Source of the DNA: Microscillaceae bacterium
GTDB lineage: Bacteria; Bacteroidota; Bacteroidia; Cytophagales; Microscillaceae
Length of the DNA stretch: 64,000 bases
Reading direction: 5' to 3'
Assembly: GCA_025054775.1 (NCBI GenBank)
Contig: JANWZA010000011.1
Coordinates: 1-64,000 of the forward strand
Of the stretch, positions 36,049 through 44,011 are shown one piece after another. The number at the start of each line of letters is the position of its first letter. Within the stretch, counting starts at the first letter, position 1. The position numbers and the translations under genes are program-made. The notes under the pieces are model-generated. The model did no database searches and was not told where the DNA came from. It saw only the letters and a list, made by a program, of their open reading frames with translations.

Positions 36049-36636
36049 TTATGTTTTTTTATGTTTACTATTTCTCCTTACTAGTTGCATAAGCAAGTAA
36101 TTAGCATCTTCATCTTGCATTTGTACTGCTTTTTGTAAATTTTTTAGAGCTAATTCTTCTTTGTTGAGAGCTAGATAACACTGCCCTAAATAACGATATA
36201 CCTCGGGCAACTTGTGGCGCGAATGCCATAAATTTTTTTCAAATTCTTGGCAAGCTTTTTCATAGTCCTCTAATTCAAAAAAGGCTCTTCCTTTATAGAA
36301 ATAACACTGTGTCAATGTATAGTCAATTTCAAGGGCTTTTTGGCAATATGCCAGGGTATGATAATAATCACCTAAATAGAAGTGAGCAATCCCACTATAT
36401 GCCCATACAACCGCCGACTGCGGGTGTGTTTCCTTCAAGGTATCAAAATAAATTACAGCCTCTTCATATTTTTTTTGCTTGACAAGTTCAATGCCTTCTT
36501 TGTATCGCCTCAAATCGCGCATAACAGGGGTGATGTGCTTTCCTAATAAAAGTTGGGCGATAAGCACAAAAACAAAGATAAAGCTAAATAGAATTACTTC
36601 CATAAAGTGGAAAGCATTACAGAGTGAGTAAATCAA
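36049..36636 (-). CDS. Membrane-anchored tetratricopeptide-repeat protein
   Basis: The protein is 195 residues from the first ATG; an internal ATG at 36603 (residue 12) gives a cleaner membrane anchor (MEVILFSFIFVFVLIAQLLL). After it come about three TPR units, for example YEEAVIYFDTLKETHPQSAV, YHTLAYCQKALEIDYTLTQC and EKACQEFEKNLWHSRHKLPE, ending in a basic tail RRNSKHKKT. It is a cytoplasm-facing or periplasmic scaffold with no visible catalytic residues. It lies 62 bases downstream of panC on the same strand, so it may be read from the same transcript. Confidence 0.72.
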   Translation of the reverse strand: MIYSLCNAFHFMEVILFSFIFVFVLIAQLLLGKHITPVMRDLRRYKEGIELVKQKKYEEAVIYFDTLKETHPQSAVVWAYSGIAHFYLGDYYHTLAYCQKALEIDYTLTQCYFYKGRAFFELEDYEKACQEFEKNLWHSRHKLPEVYRYLGQCYLALNKEELALKNLQKAVQMQDEDANYLLMQLVRRNSKHKKT

Positions 36637-36698
36637 TGGCAGTCAGCATGATTACAAATATACAAAAAGTTTATATCATATCCTAATTTATAGGAAAT

Positions 36699-37538
36699 TC
36701 ACAACAAAAAATTATCAATTAGTCTTACCTCGCCAACATAGCCTGCAATGCACAAGGCTGTTTGGTTAGGTTGGTAGGTTGTAAGGTTTTCAAGGGTATC
36801 CTTATGCACTATTTCAAAGTATTCTAATTTGATGTAGGGCTTATTTTCAAATGACTGAACAATTTGTGCTTTAATTTGTTTGATTTCAACACCCTCTAAA
36901 ATCAATTCTTGAGCCAAAGATAAGGCTTGGTAAAAAGCGAGGGCTTGTTGGCGTTCGGTTTCGTTGAGCCGCATATTGCGCGAGGACATAGCCAAGCCAT
37001 CAGTTTCGCGCACGGTTTGCCCTACTGCAATCTGTACAGGAAAAAATAAATCTTTGACTAATTGCCTAATAATTACTACTTGCTGCCAGTCTTTTTGCCC
37101 TAAAAAAATCATTGTAGGTTGAACTAAATGCAACAATTTAGAAATAACCACTGCTACCCCACTAAAATGTGAAGGACGAAATTTGCCTTCCATTACTTGC
37201 TCTAAAAAGCCGAAGTTAAATTGCAGGATTGTTTTCTCAGGATACATCATAGCCTCTGAAGGTGTAAAAACAGCATGACAGCCTACCGAAGCCAAAAGTG
37301 AAATATCCTTCTCAATAGTACGGGGATAGTTGGCTAAATCTTCTGCTCTATTAAACTGAATAGGATTAACAAAAATACTACAAACCGTGAAATCGCATTG
37401 CTCTAGGGATTGTTTCACGAGGCTCAAATGCCCCGCATGTAAGGCTCCCATAGTAGGTACGAAACCTATTCGCATTTTTTGCTCTCTTACCTTAGTTAAA
37501 TGCTCTTTAAGTGAGGTTATGGTATCAAAAATGTACAT
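36699..37538 (-). CDS. panC: Pantothenate synthetase
   Basis: This 279-residue enzyme condenses pantoate and beta-alanine using ATP, the last step of pantothenate (vitamin B5) synthesis. Signature blocks are VPTMGALHAGHLSLV (HIGH motif), CSIFVNPIQFN, SHFSGVAVVISKLLHLVQP, IFLGQKDWQQVVIIRQLV, and AMSSRNMRLN in the place of KMSKS. The length is typical. It is divergent from the glycogen-synthase-like gene, an arrangement also found in other Bacteroidota. Confidence 0.96.
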   Translation of the reverse strand: MYIFDTITSLKEHLTKVREQKMRIGFVPTMGALHAGHLSLVKQSLEQCDFTVCSIFVNPIQFNRAEDLANYPRTIEKDISLLASVGCHAVFTPSEAMMYPEKTILQFNFGFLEQVMEGKFRPSHFSGVAVVISKLLHLVQPTMIFLGQKDWQQVVIIRQLVKDLFFPVQIAVGQTVRETDGLAMSSRNMRLNETERQQALAFYQALSLAQELILEGVEIKQIKAQIVQSFENKPYIKLEYFEIVHKDTLENLTTYQPNQTALCIAGYVGEVRLIDNFLL

Positions 37539-37585
37539 ATCTTTTCAAAAAAAGGTATTTTTTTTGCACAAACATACACAAAAAA

Positions 37586-37615
37586 TTGAAAAGTCTTTTT
37601 TTTTTTGTAATTTTG
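37586..37615 (+). promoter_or_regulatory. Promoter of the glycogen-synthase-like / DUF4270 / glmS group
   Basis: TTG (37586-37588), a 19-base spacer and TAATTTTG (37608-37615) fit the consensus exactly. The transcript would begin about 45 bases before the ATG at 37667. Confidence 0.75.
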
Positions 37616-37666
37616 CAAGCGTTTTGTCTTTTACGCTTTTTTTACAATTCAAACAACGTAATTTCT

Positions 37667-38500
37667 ATGGGAAAAATACGAATTCTTTACGTAGCAAGCG
37701 AAATAGCTCCCTTCCTTCAAACCTCTTCCGTAGGTAGTTTTACCCGTCAAATTTCTGAAGCCATGCAAGAGCGTGGGATGGAAATCCGAATTTTAGCACC
37801 ACGCTTTGGCACAATCAACGAAAGAAGAAACAAACTACACGAGGTTGTACGGCTTTCAGGAATAAACATTAGTATCGGAGATGACGAAAAACCACTTGTA
37901 ATAAAAGTAGCTTCTATTCCCAACTCCAAATTACAAGTATATTTTATTGATAATGAAGATTATTTTAGCCGAAAGGCTGTTTTTTATGATGAGCAACAAA
38001 ACTTTTTTCAAGATAACGATGAACGTGCTATCTTCTTTTGTAAAGGTGTGTTAGAAACGGTAAGAAAATTGGGATGGTCTCCTAATATTATTCACTGCCA
38101 CGATTGGATGACAAGTATTATTCCACTTTATATTCGCTCTACCTATCACCACGATCCCGTATTCAGGAACACAAAAACTATCTTTTCCCTCTACAATACC
38201 GCCTTCCCACACCTCTTTTCTGCCAACCTGATAGAGAAGATAAAAACCAACGATATAACCTCTGAAATATTAGAACCGCTTACTTCTCTTGATTATGAAG
38301 GTTTTATCAAATTAGGACTCAAATATGCAGATCTAAGCATCTTATCTACTTGTTTGCACGAACAAGAAGACATGAAAACCCGTATCAACGCGTATGCCCA
38401 AATTCATAATCTAAATTATCTCTCATTAGAGCAGAATGAAAATCCGGCTGAGGTGCTTTACAATCTATACCATGAGCTTCAGAGCGTTCCTGTGGCTTAA
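37667..38500 (+). CDS. Half-length glycogen/starch-synthase-like protein (N-terminal domain only)
   Basis: The protein has 277 residues from the ATG at 37667, chosen because it lies just after the promoter and gives the family start MGKIRILYVASEIAPF. The sequence is that of the N-terminal Rossmann half of GT5 glycogen synthases (SVGSFTRQISEAMQERG, IIHCHDWMTSIIPLYI, FSLYN). It stops before the C-terminal nucleotide-binding half, so it should not act as a complete glucosyltransferase. The typical KxGGL pocket reads TSSVGS, another sign of lost catalysis. The half-length form and its position before DUF4270 and glmS recur in Bacteroidota, so it is a conserved truncation and not damage. Its last bases overlap the next gene. 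Confidence 0.85.
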   Translation: MGKIRILYVASEIAPFLQTSSVGSFTRQISEAMQERGMEIRILAPRFGTINERRNKLHEVVRLSGINISIGDDEKPLVIKVASIPNSKLQVYFIDNEDYFSRKAVFYDEQQNFFQDNDERAIFFCKGVLETVRKLGWSPNIIHCHDWMTSIIPLYIRSTYHHDPVFRNTKTIFSLYNTAFPHLFSANLIEKIKTNDITSEILEPLTSLDYEGFIKLGLKYADLSILSTCLHEQEDMKTRINAYAQIHNLNYLSLEQNENPAEVLYNLYHELQSVPVA

Positions 38501-39830
38501 AAACTGGTTAATGCTTAGCTTAGGAGCATGGGGCTTGTTAAATATTTTTGCTTGTGAACGTCCCAAAGAAATTGGGTTAAACTTACAGCCACAAGGAAAG
38601 GCAGGTGTATTTTTTACAGATACTTGCAAGCTACAACTATCTACTATAGTGTTTGATAGTGTAGCTACAGATCCAAGGCAGACCCCTGTCTTACTCGTAG
38701 GTAAATATGAAGACCCCGAGCTGGGTAAAATTACTGCTAGGTGCTTTTTTCAGCCAGTTTTTGTAGGAGCAAGTGTAGCTGCAGCTGAGGGTACGGTAGA
38801 ATATGACTCGCTCTCACTTATCCTCGCAGTAGGAAGTGAGAGTAACTACGGTAACCTAAAAAGGACACAAAAAGCCTATATCTATCGGCTACAAGAAAGA
38901 CCTGACGAGGATTTGAAATATCAATTTAATTCATTGCCCTATGACAATAGCAAACTTTTAGGTAAAATTGAGGCTAAACCCGAAGAGGTTATTAAACAAA
39001 GTCTATTGCGTATCAAACTAGATGATGACCTTGGGAGAGAATTTGCTTCATATGCACAGCAAAAGATTTCGCGCGAAACTTACTTAAACACCTTTAAGGG
39101 GTTAGCCATTGTAGAAGATGCCACAAATGACTGTGTGTGGGGCTTTTCAGCTTTGAGCTCCAGCTCTATTTTACGATTATATTACAAAATAGCAGGAGAA
39201 GGCATACAACGCACCTTGGATTTTAATATACAGATAGGTACACGTTTCAACCAAATTATTAGTGATAGAAGTAATACCGTTTTAGCTCCATTTACCCAAA
39301 ACTATCAAATAATCCCTCCACAAAGCGTTGGTTTTAAGGCTTTTCAACAATATGAAACAGGACTAATTAACCGCATAGATTTTCCCTCAGTATTTAATCT
39401 TAAAAAATTAGGTAATACGTTAGCAATTAACAAAGCTGAGATTGTACTCCGCACTCAACCTAATAGTACCCAAAATTTTGCTGTACCTAATGCCGTAGCT
39501 CTGTATGAAACTAATGACTCTAACAGAATATTGTTTGTTACTAATGCAGAGGGGAGAAGAATTCCTAAAGTAATTCCCGTAGAAGGAACGCGAGCAGGCA
39601 TACTTACTATTGACCCTGCCTCAGGTACCTTTTCTAACGCACGCCAAGAATATAGAATAGAAATTACTACTTATTTGCAACAATTATTGCGTGAAAATAG
39701 TACAAATAAAAGCATATTAGTTCTAGGAAGCCAAGGAAATCAATTGAAACGAGTCATTTTTAATGCTAATCCTAACGACCGTGCAGGTTCAAAAATTGAA
39801 ATTACCTACACTTTATTTGATAAAAAATGA
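38472..39830 (+). CDS. DUF4270 lipoprotein
   Basis: This is about 452 residues from the ATG at 38472. That start is preferred because it yields a short signal peptide ending in LLNIFAC, a lipobox with the cysteine to be lipidated. An upstream ATG at 38436 also exists. Family features are ELGKITARCFFQPVF, VATDPRQTPVLLVGKYED and a beta-rich body ending in RAGSKIEITYTLF. The function of DUF4270 is not known; it is an envelope protein typical of Bacteroidota. It overlaps the preceding gene by 29 bases and lies 42 bases before glmS, so the three probably form one operon. Confidence 0.85.
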   Translation: MSFRAFLWLKNWLMLSLGAWGLLNIFACERPKEIGLNLQPQGKAGVFFTDTCKLQLSTIVFDSVATDPRQTPVLLVGKYEDPELGKITARCFFQPVFVGASVAAAEGTVEYDSLSLILAVGSESNYGNLKRTQKAYIYRLQERPDEDLKYQFNSLPYDNSKLLGKIEAKPEEVIKQSLLRIKLDDDLGREFASYAQQKISRETYLNTFKGLAIVEDATNDCVWGFSALSSSSILRLYYKIAGEGIQRTLDFNIQIGTRFNQIISDRSNTVLAPFTQNYQIIPPQSVGFKAFQQYETGLINRIDFPSVFNLKKLGNTLAINKAEIVLRTQPNSTQNFAVPNAVALYETNDSNRILFVTNAEGRRIPKVIPVEGTRAGILTIDPASGTFSNARQEYRIEITTYLQQLLRENSTNKSILVLGSQGNQLKRVIFNANPNDRAGSKIEITYTLFDKK

Positions 39831-39872
39831 TTTATAGTTTAACCTAAAACCATATTAACTTTTTCTACTTTT

Positions 39873-41711
39873 ATGTGCGGAATTGTTGCTTATACAGGAC
39901 ATCGCGAAGCGTACCCTGTCATTATCAAAGGTTTGAAAAGGTTAGAATACAGAGGATACGATAGTGCAGGAGTAGCACTGCTTAACGGGGAAATTAGCAT
40001 CTATAAAAAGAAAGGAAAAGTTGCCGATTTAGAAAAATTTATTGAACAAAACCTCCCACCTTACGCTACTATTGGAATCGGGCACACGCGCTGGGCTACA
40101 CACGGCGAACCGAATGATATAAATGCACATCCCCACCTCTCTTCAGACCAAAATTTAGCAATTATACACAACGGAATTATTGAAAATTATTCAAGCCTCA
40201 AACAAGACCTCATACAACACGGGCACCAATTCCAAAGTGATACCGATACCGAAGTTTTAGTACATTTTATTGAATTTATACAAAAACAAGAAAATTGTAA
40301 CTTGGAAGATGCAGTACGTTTAGCATTACAACGCGTAGTTGGTGCATATGCTATTGTAGTGCTTTCTAAACATGCCCCGCGAAAGTTGATTGCAGCACGC
40401 AAAGGGAGTCCTTTGGTAATAGGAGTAGGAAATGGTGAGTATTTCGTCGCCTCTGATGCTACCCCTATCATTGAATATACTAAAAAAGTGATTTATTTGG
40501 ATGACAACGAAGTAGCAATTATTGAAGATAGTACGCTTAAAATTACCAACTTAAATGCAGTTCCCAAAACTCCTACCATTCAAAAACTTGACCTTGAATT
40601 GCAAGCCATAGAAAAAGGTGGATTTGACCACTTCATGCTCAAAGAAATTTACGAACAGCCTCGCTCAGTAGCTGATACGATGCGCGGTAGGATAAATATA
40701 CACGAAGGTAGCCTGCATATGGCAGGCATTATTGACTATGCCAACCGCTTCATGCAAGCCGACAGAATTATCATTGCCGCTTGTGGCACTTCTTGGCATG
40801 CAGGACTGGTAGGAGAATATTTGATTGAAGAGCTAGCCCGAATACCTGTAGAAGTAGAATATGCTTCTGAATTTCGCTACCGAAATCCTATTATTAAAGC
40901 CAATGATATTTTAATTGCCATTTCGCAATCAGGAGAAACCGCCGATACCTTAGCCGCTATTGAAATTGCTAAACAAAAAGGAGCTTTTATTTTTGGTATA
41001 TGTAACGTAGTAGGAGCTTCTATTCCAAGAGCTACCCATGCTGGTGCTTACTTACACGCAGGCCCTGAAATCGGTGTTGCAAGTACCAAAGCCTTTACAG
41101 CACAAATCACGGTACTTACCATGTTGGCACTACTTTTAGGATATAAAAAAGGAGTGCTAGCTCACAGCAAGTATCGCGAATACTTGGTAGAAATGGAGCA
41201 GATTCCTGCTAAAATTGAAAAAATTTTAGCCCTAAATGATAGAATTAAAGAAATAGCTTATATCTTTAAAGATGCTCAAAATTTCTTGTATTTAGGGCGG
41301 GGCTATAATTTCCCTGTAGCCCTAGAAGGTGCTTTGAAACTAAAAGAAATTTCTTATATCCATGCCGAGGGTTACCCTGCCGCAGAAATGAAACACGGAC
41401 CTATTGCTTTGATAGATGACCAAATGCCCGTAGTATTTATTGCCACAGCGGATAGTAGTTACGAAAAAATAGTTTCTAATATTCAAGAGGTGAAAGCCCG
41501 TAAGGGGCGCGTAATAGCTATCGTAAGTGAAGGGGATACCGAAATTAAACGGATGGCTGAATTTACCATTGAAATTCCACAAACCTTAGAACCTTTAGTA
41601 CCCTTGCTTTCGGTAGTACCTTTACAACTTTTAGCTTATCATATTGCCGTCATGCGTGGGTGCAACGTAGATCAGCCGCGAAATTTAGCTAAATCTGTTA
41701 CCGTAGAATAA
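39873..41711 (+). CDS. glmS: Glutamine--fructose-6-phosphate aminotransferase (isomerising)
   Basis: This 612-residue enzyme makes glucosamine-6-phosphate from fructose-6-phosphate and glutamine, the entry step to peptidoglycan and lipopolysaccharide amino sugars. Cys2 is the glutaminase nucleophile (MCGIVAYTGHREA). Other glutaminase marks are RLEYRGYDSAGVAL and GIGHTRWATHGEP. Two SIS domains follow, with IIAACGTSWHAGLVGEYLIE and LYLGRGYNFPVALEGALKLK, and the end DQPRNLAKSVTVE is the family C-terminus. A terminator directly follows. No glmS ribozyme was seen, as expected outside Firmicutes. Confidence 0.97.
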   Translation: MCGIVAYTGHREAYPVIIKGLKRLEYRGYDSAGVALLNGEISIYKKKGKVADLEKFIEQNLPPYATIGIGHTRWATHGEPNDINAHPHLSSDQNLAIIHNGIIENYSSLKQDLIQHGHQFQSDTDTEVLVHFIEFIQKQENCNLEDAVRLALQRVVGAYAIVVLSKHAPRKLIAARKGSPLVIGVGNGEYFVASDATPIIEYTKKVIYLDDNEVAIIEDSTLKITNLNAVPKTPTIQKLDLELQAIEKGGFDHFMLKEIYEQPRSVADTMRGRINIHEGSLHMAGIIDYANRFMQADRIIIAACGTSWHAGLVGEYLIEELARIPVEVEYASEFRYRNPIIKANDILIAISQSGETADTLAAIEIAKQKGAFIFGICNVVGASIPRATHAGAYLHAGPEIGVASTKAFTAQITVLTMLALLLGYKKGVLAHSKYREYLVEMEQIPAKIEKILALNDRIKEIAYIFKDAQNFLYLGRGYNFPVALEGALKLKEISYIHAEGYPAAEMKHGPIALIDDQMPVVFIATADSSYEKIVSNIQEVKARKGRVIAIVSEGDTEIKRMAEFTIEIPQTLEPLVPLLSVVPLQLLAYHIAVMRGCNVDQPRNLAKSVTVE

Positions 41712-41719
41712 CCTCAACC

Positions 41720-41754
41720 AAAGGAACACAAAAGTTCGGTGTTCCTTTTCTTAT
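41720..41754 (+). terminator. Intrinsic terminator of glmS
   Basis: AAAGGAACAC (41720-41729) pairs with GTGTTCCTTT (41739-41748) over a 9-base loop and is followed by TCTTATT. It begins eight bases after the glmS stop codon. Confidence 0.8.
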
Positions 41755-41991
41755 TGTACTTTCAGCAGTGGTTCAAATAGAGGATACGTGTGTATTTCAT
41801 ATTCAAAAACCAAATTAGCAGTTCAATTTTTAATAAAATTTCATAGCTTACTTTTTTACAGTATTGCATATTTTACACTACTACCTTTTTATTTTCATTA
41901 TTTGCAAAGTAAATGATAAATGTAACTACCAAAACTTATTTGAAGTACTTATTTATTATTGCTTTTGAGAGATACACGCGAGGTGATTTTT

Positions 41992-42576
41992 TTAACTATT
42001 CTTGGAATTGAACATATAGCCAAATACCCCCCCGCATATACCACCAATAATATGGGCAAATTGTGAAATATTATCAGATTTGTAAATAGCATTGAATACT
42101 TCTTGCCCTAAATAAAGCAAAGCAATAAGAATGAAGGTAAGTGGAATAGTTTGGGCTTGGGCGTTGGCAAAGGAACTAAGCAAGATAAGCATAAACACGA
42201 TGCCACTTGCCCCCAAAAGGCACGAATTGAAAAAAATAACCTGTAAAATGCCCGTAAGCAAAGCCGTAGCTAAAATCATACTTAATAAGCGGCGCGAGCC
42301 ATACTTCTCTTCCATCATAGGACCAACTACCAAAATGAAAAGAAAGTTGTTAATCAGATGTTGCCAGTCAGCATGTCCTGCAATGTGCGAGAAGAGTGTA
42401 AAATAAGTGAATGGATTTGAAAAACTGGCACTAGAACAGATAGCAAAAAGTTGTTTTATTCCACTTAAAGTGCGTGTATTAGTAGCCGTAACATCTATTG
42501 AAGCAATAAACATTACCAAAACACAAATGAAAGTATAAGTTAAGATAACAGGCGAATTGTAACGAATACGCAACAT
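41992..42576 (-). CDS. Rhomboid-family intramembrane serine protease
   Basis: This 194-residue membrane protein has about six helices. The catalytic serine lies in LLGASGIVFMLILL (GASG) and the catalytic histidine in AHIIGGICGGVFGY. HIAGHADWQHLINNFLFI is the typical HxxxxHxxxN segment. It cleaves membrane helices of unknown substrates. It is 75 bases downstream of the DUF2927 gene on the same strand and may be its third operon member after the AsmA gene. Confidence 0.9.
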   Translation of the reverse strand: MLRIRYNSPVILTYTFICVLVMFIASIDVTATNTRTLSGIKQLFAICSSASFSNPFTYFTLFSHIAGHADWQHLINNFLFILVVGPMMEEKYGSRRLLSMILATALLTGILQVIFFNSCLLGASGIVFMLILLSSFANAQAQTIPLTFILIALLYLGQEVFNAIYKSDNISQFAHIIGGICGGVFGYMFNSKNS

Positions 42577-42651
42577 AACTTTTAGGATTGTAACATAACT
42601 TTTAGGCTTGTATAAGCCATTGATTTATTAGGGCAAAGCTAATAGTTTTTT

Positions 42652-43992
42652 TCAAAAATTGTTGTGTTGGATAAATATTTTTTCAAATTCTGTGAGGGTA
42701 GTTCCTGCTTTGAGCCAAGGTTGGTACAAAAGGCGAATGGCTTGGCGGTCAAGTTGAGAAAAATTACTATTCCCCTTAAAATTAGGGTGCAAAATGCTCT
42801 CGGTATATTGTGAGGCATTGTTGAGTAGTCCGAGGGCTTGAGCAAAAGTTTTACATAGAAGGCGTTTTTGGTCTGTAAGTTTAGGTATTTGAGCAAAATC
42901 AAGATACATGGAACCGTGAGTAAGGTAACCTTCGGTATTGTTATAGACAATAAACCCTGCGGGTTGTGTATCACAAACCGTTAATAATTGTGGTGCGAAT
43001 TGTTGAGCATAAACACAAGCGGGCATAAAGTAGATAGTAAAATTAGCCTCTTTAGGTTGCGGAGTATGGGCGATGGACAAATTTTTTTCTGAAATTTCTG
43101 TAATTTCTTTCGTCAAATTATGTATTTCTTGGGCAAAATATGAAGGTATTTTACCTTCAATGCAATAGTTAATTATACCTTTCCATTTCTTGACAATGCG
43201 TGGCTTTTTGAGGTCTTGGGGTAGGGGAAAAGCAACTTCTTTGAAATGGGCAAGTAGTCGTTGCTTTTCAGCAGAGAGCGTAGGCTTTTTAGGAGTGCGT
43301 TTCCAAAATTCGCGCTCCACCTCATCAGCAGTCATGCGTGGCTTTACCCAAGGTTGGTAAAGTAGTTTTACAAGCTGTCGGTCTATGGGGTCGTATTCAG
43401 TGGTTTCTGTCCAATTTTGTTGAAAAATACTATTAGGGTAGGTGTAAGAATCACGCATGAGTCCGAGTGCTTGGGTAAGTTCTTCGCGTAGTAGGTGCTT
43501 TCGTGCTTCTTGACTATCCAAATTAGGCAAATCTACGTACAGGGTAGCTTTGGTAATTACTCCTGCACCGTTGGTATGGGTGGTAAACAATCCTCTATTT
43601 GTTTTCACGAGATTTTCAGCATCTTTGTCATATTTTTGTACGTACATTTCGGCACTACCCAAATAGATTATCAAATTTGCTTGACTTTGAGCATTGACTT
43701 TGTAAATTTTAATTTCTTGCACAAGTTGGTTAAGTTCAGTGATAATGCGGTCAAGTTCACGCAAGAGCGTAAGATTTTGCTCACCATCAACAAAAATTTT
43801 GATGTCTTGTGTCCATTTTTTGATAAAACTTGTACTACTTCCAAACTCACTACCGAAGGCAATTTCTTTGAAATAAGCTATGACTTTTTCAGGAGGTATA
43901 TCGCCTGTATCGTAATTTTGCACCTTGGACTGTTGCCCTTGGCAAGCGAAGGAGAGCATAGCTAACAAGTAAAAGACTCTTAGGTACTGCAT
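42652..43992 (-). CDS. Lipoprotein with two tandem DUF2927-like domains
   Basis: The protein has 446 residues. The signal segment ends in LSFAC, a lipobox. The mature part is an internal duplication: residues ~34-225 and ~232-440 share YFKEIAF / HFKEVAF, then KKW..., a long middle, ITKATLYVDLPNLD / LTHGSMYLDFAQIP, and LREELTQALGLMRDSYTY / LCKTFAQALGLLNNASQY, with closing RQLVKLLYQPWVK / RQAIRLLYQPWLK. DUF2927 looks like a zinc-peptidase relative; copy one keeps a Glu-Glu at the helix (REELTQALG) while copy two (CKTFAQALG) has lost it. It sits 19 bases after the AsmA gene, so the two are probably co-expressed. Confidence 0.8.
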   Translation of the reverse strand: MQYLRVFYLLAMLSFACQGQQSKVQNYDTGDIPPEKVIAYFKEIAFGSEFGSSTSFIKKWTQDIKIFVDGEQNLTLLRELDRIITELNQLVQEIKIYKVNAQSQANLIIYLGSAEMYVQKYDKDAENLVKTNRGLFTTHTNGAGVITKATLYVDLPNLDSQEARKHLLREELTQALGLMRDSYTYPNSIFQQNWTETTEYDPIDRQLVKLLYQPWVKPRMTADEVEREFWKRTPKKPTLSAEKQRLLAHFKEVAFPLPQDLKKPRIVKKWKGIINYCIEGKIPSYFAQEIHNLTKEITEISEKNLSIAHTPQPKEANFTIYFMPACVYAQQFAPQLLTVCDTQPAGFIVYNNTEGYLTHGSMYLDFAQIPKLTDQKRLLCKTFAQALGLLNNASQYTESILHPNFKGNSNFSQLDRQAIRLLYQPWLKAGTTLTEFEKIFIQHNNF

Positions 43993-44011
43993 ACTTCTTG
44001 GTAAGCTAAAC

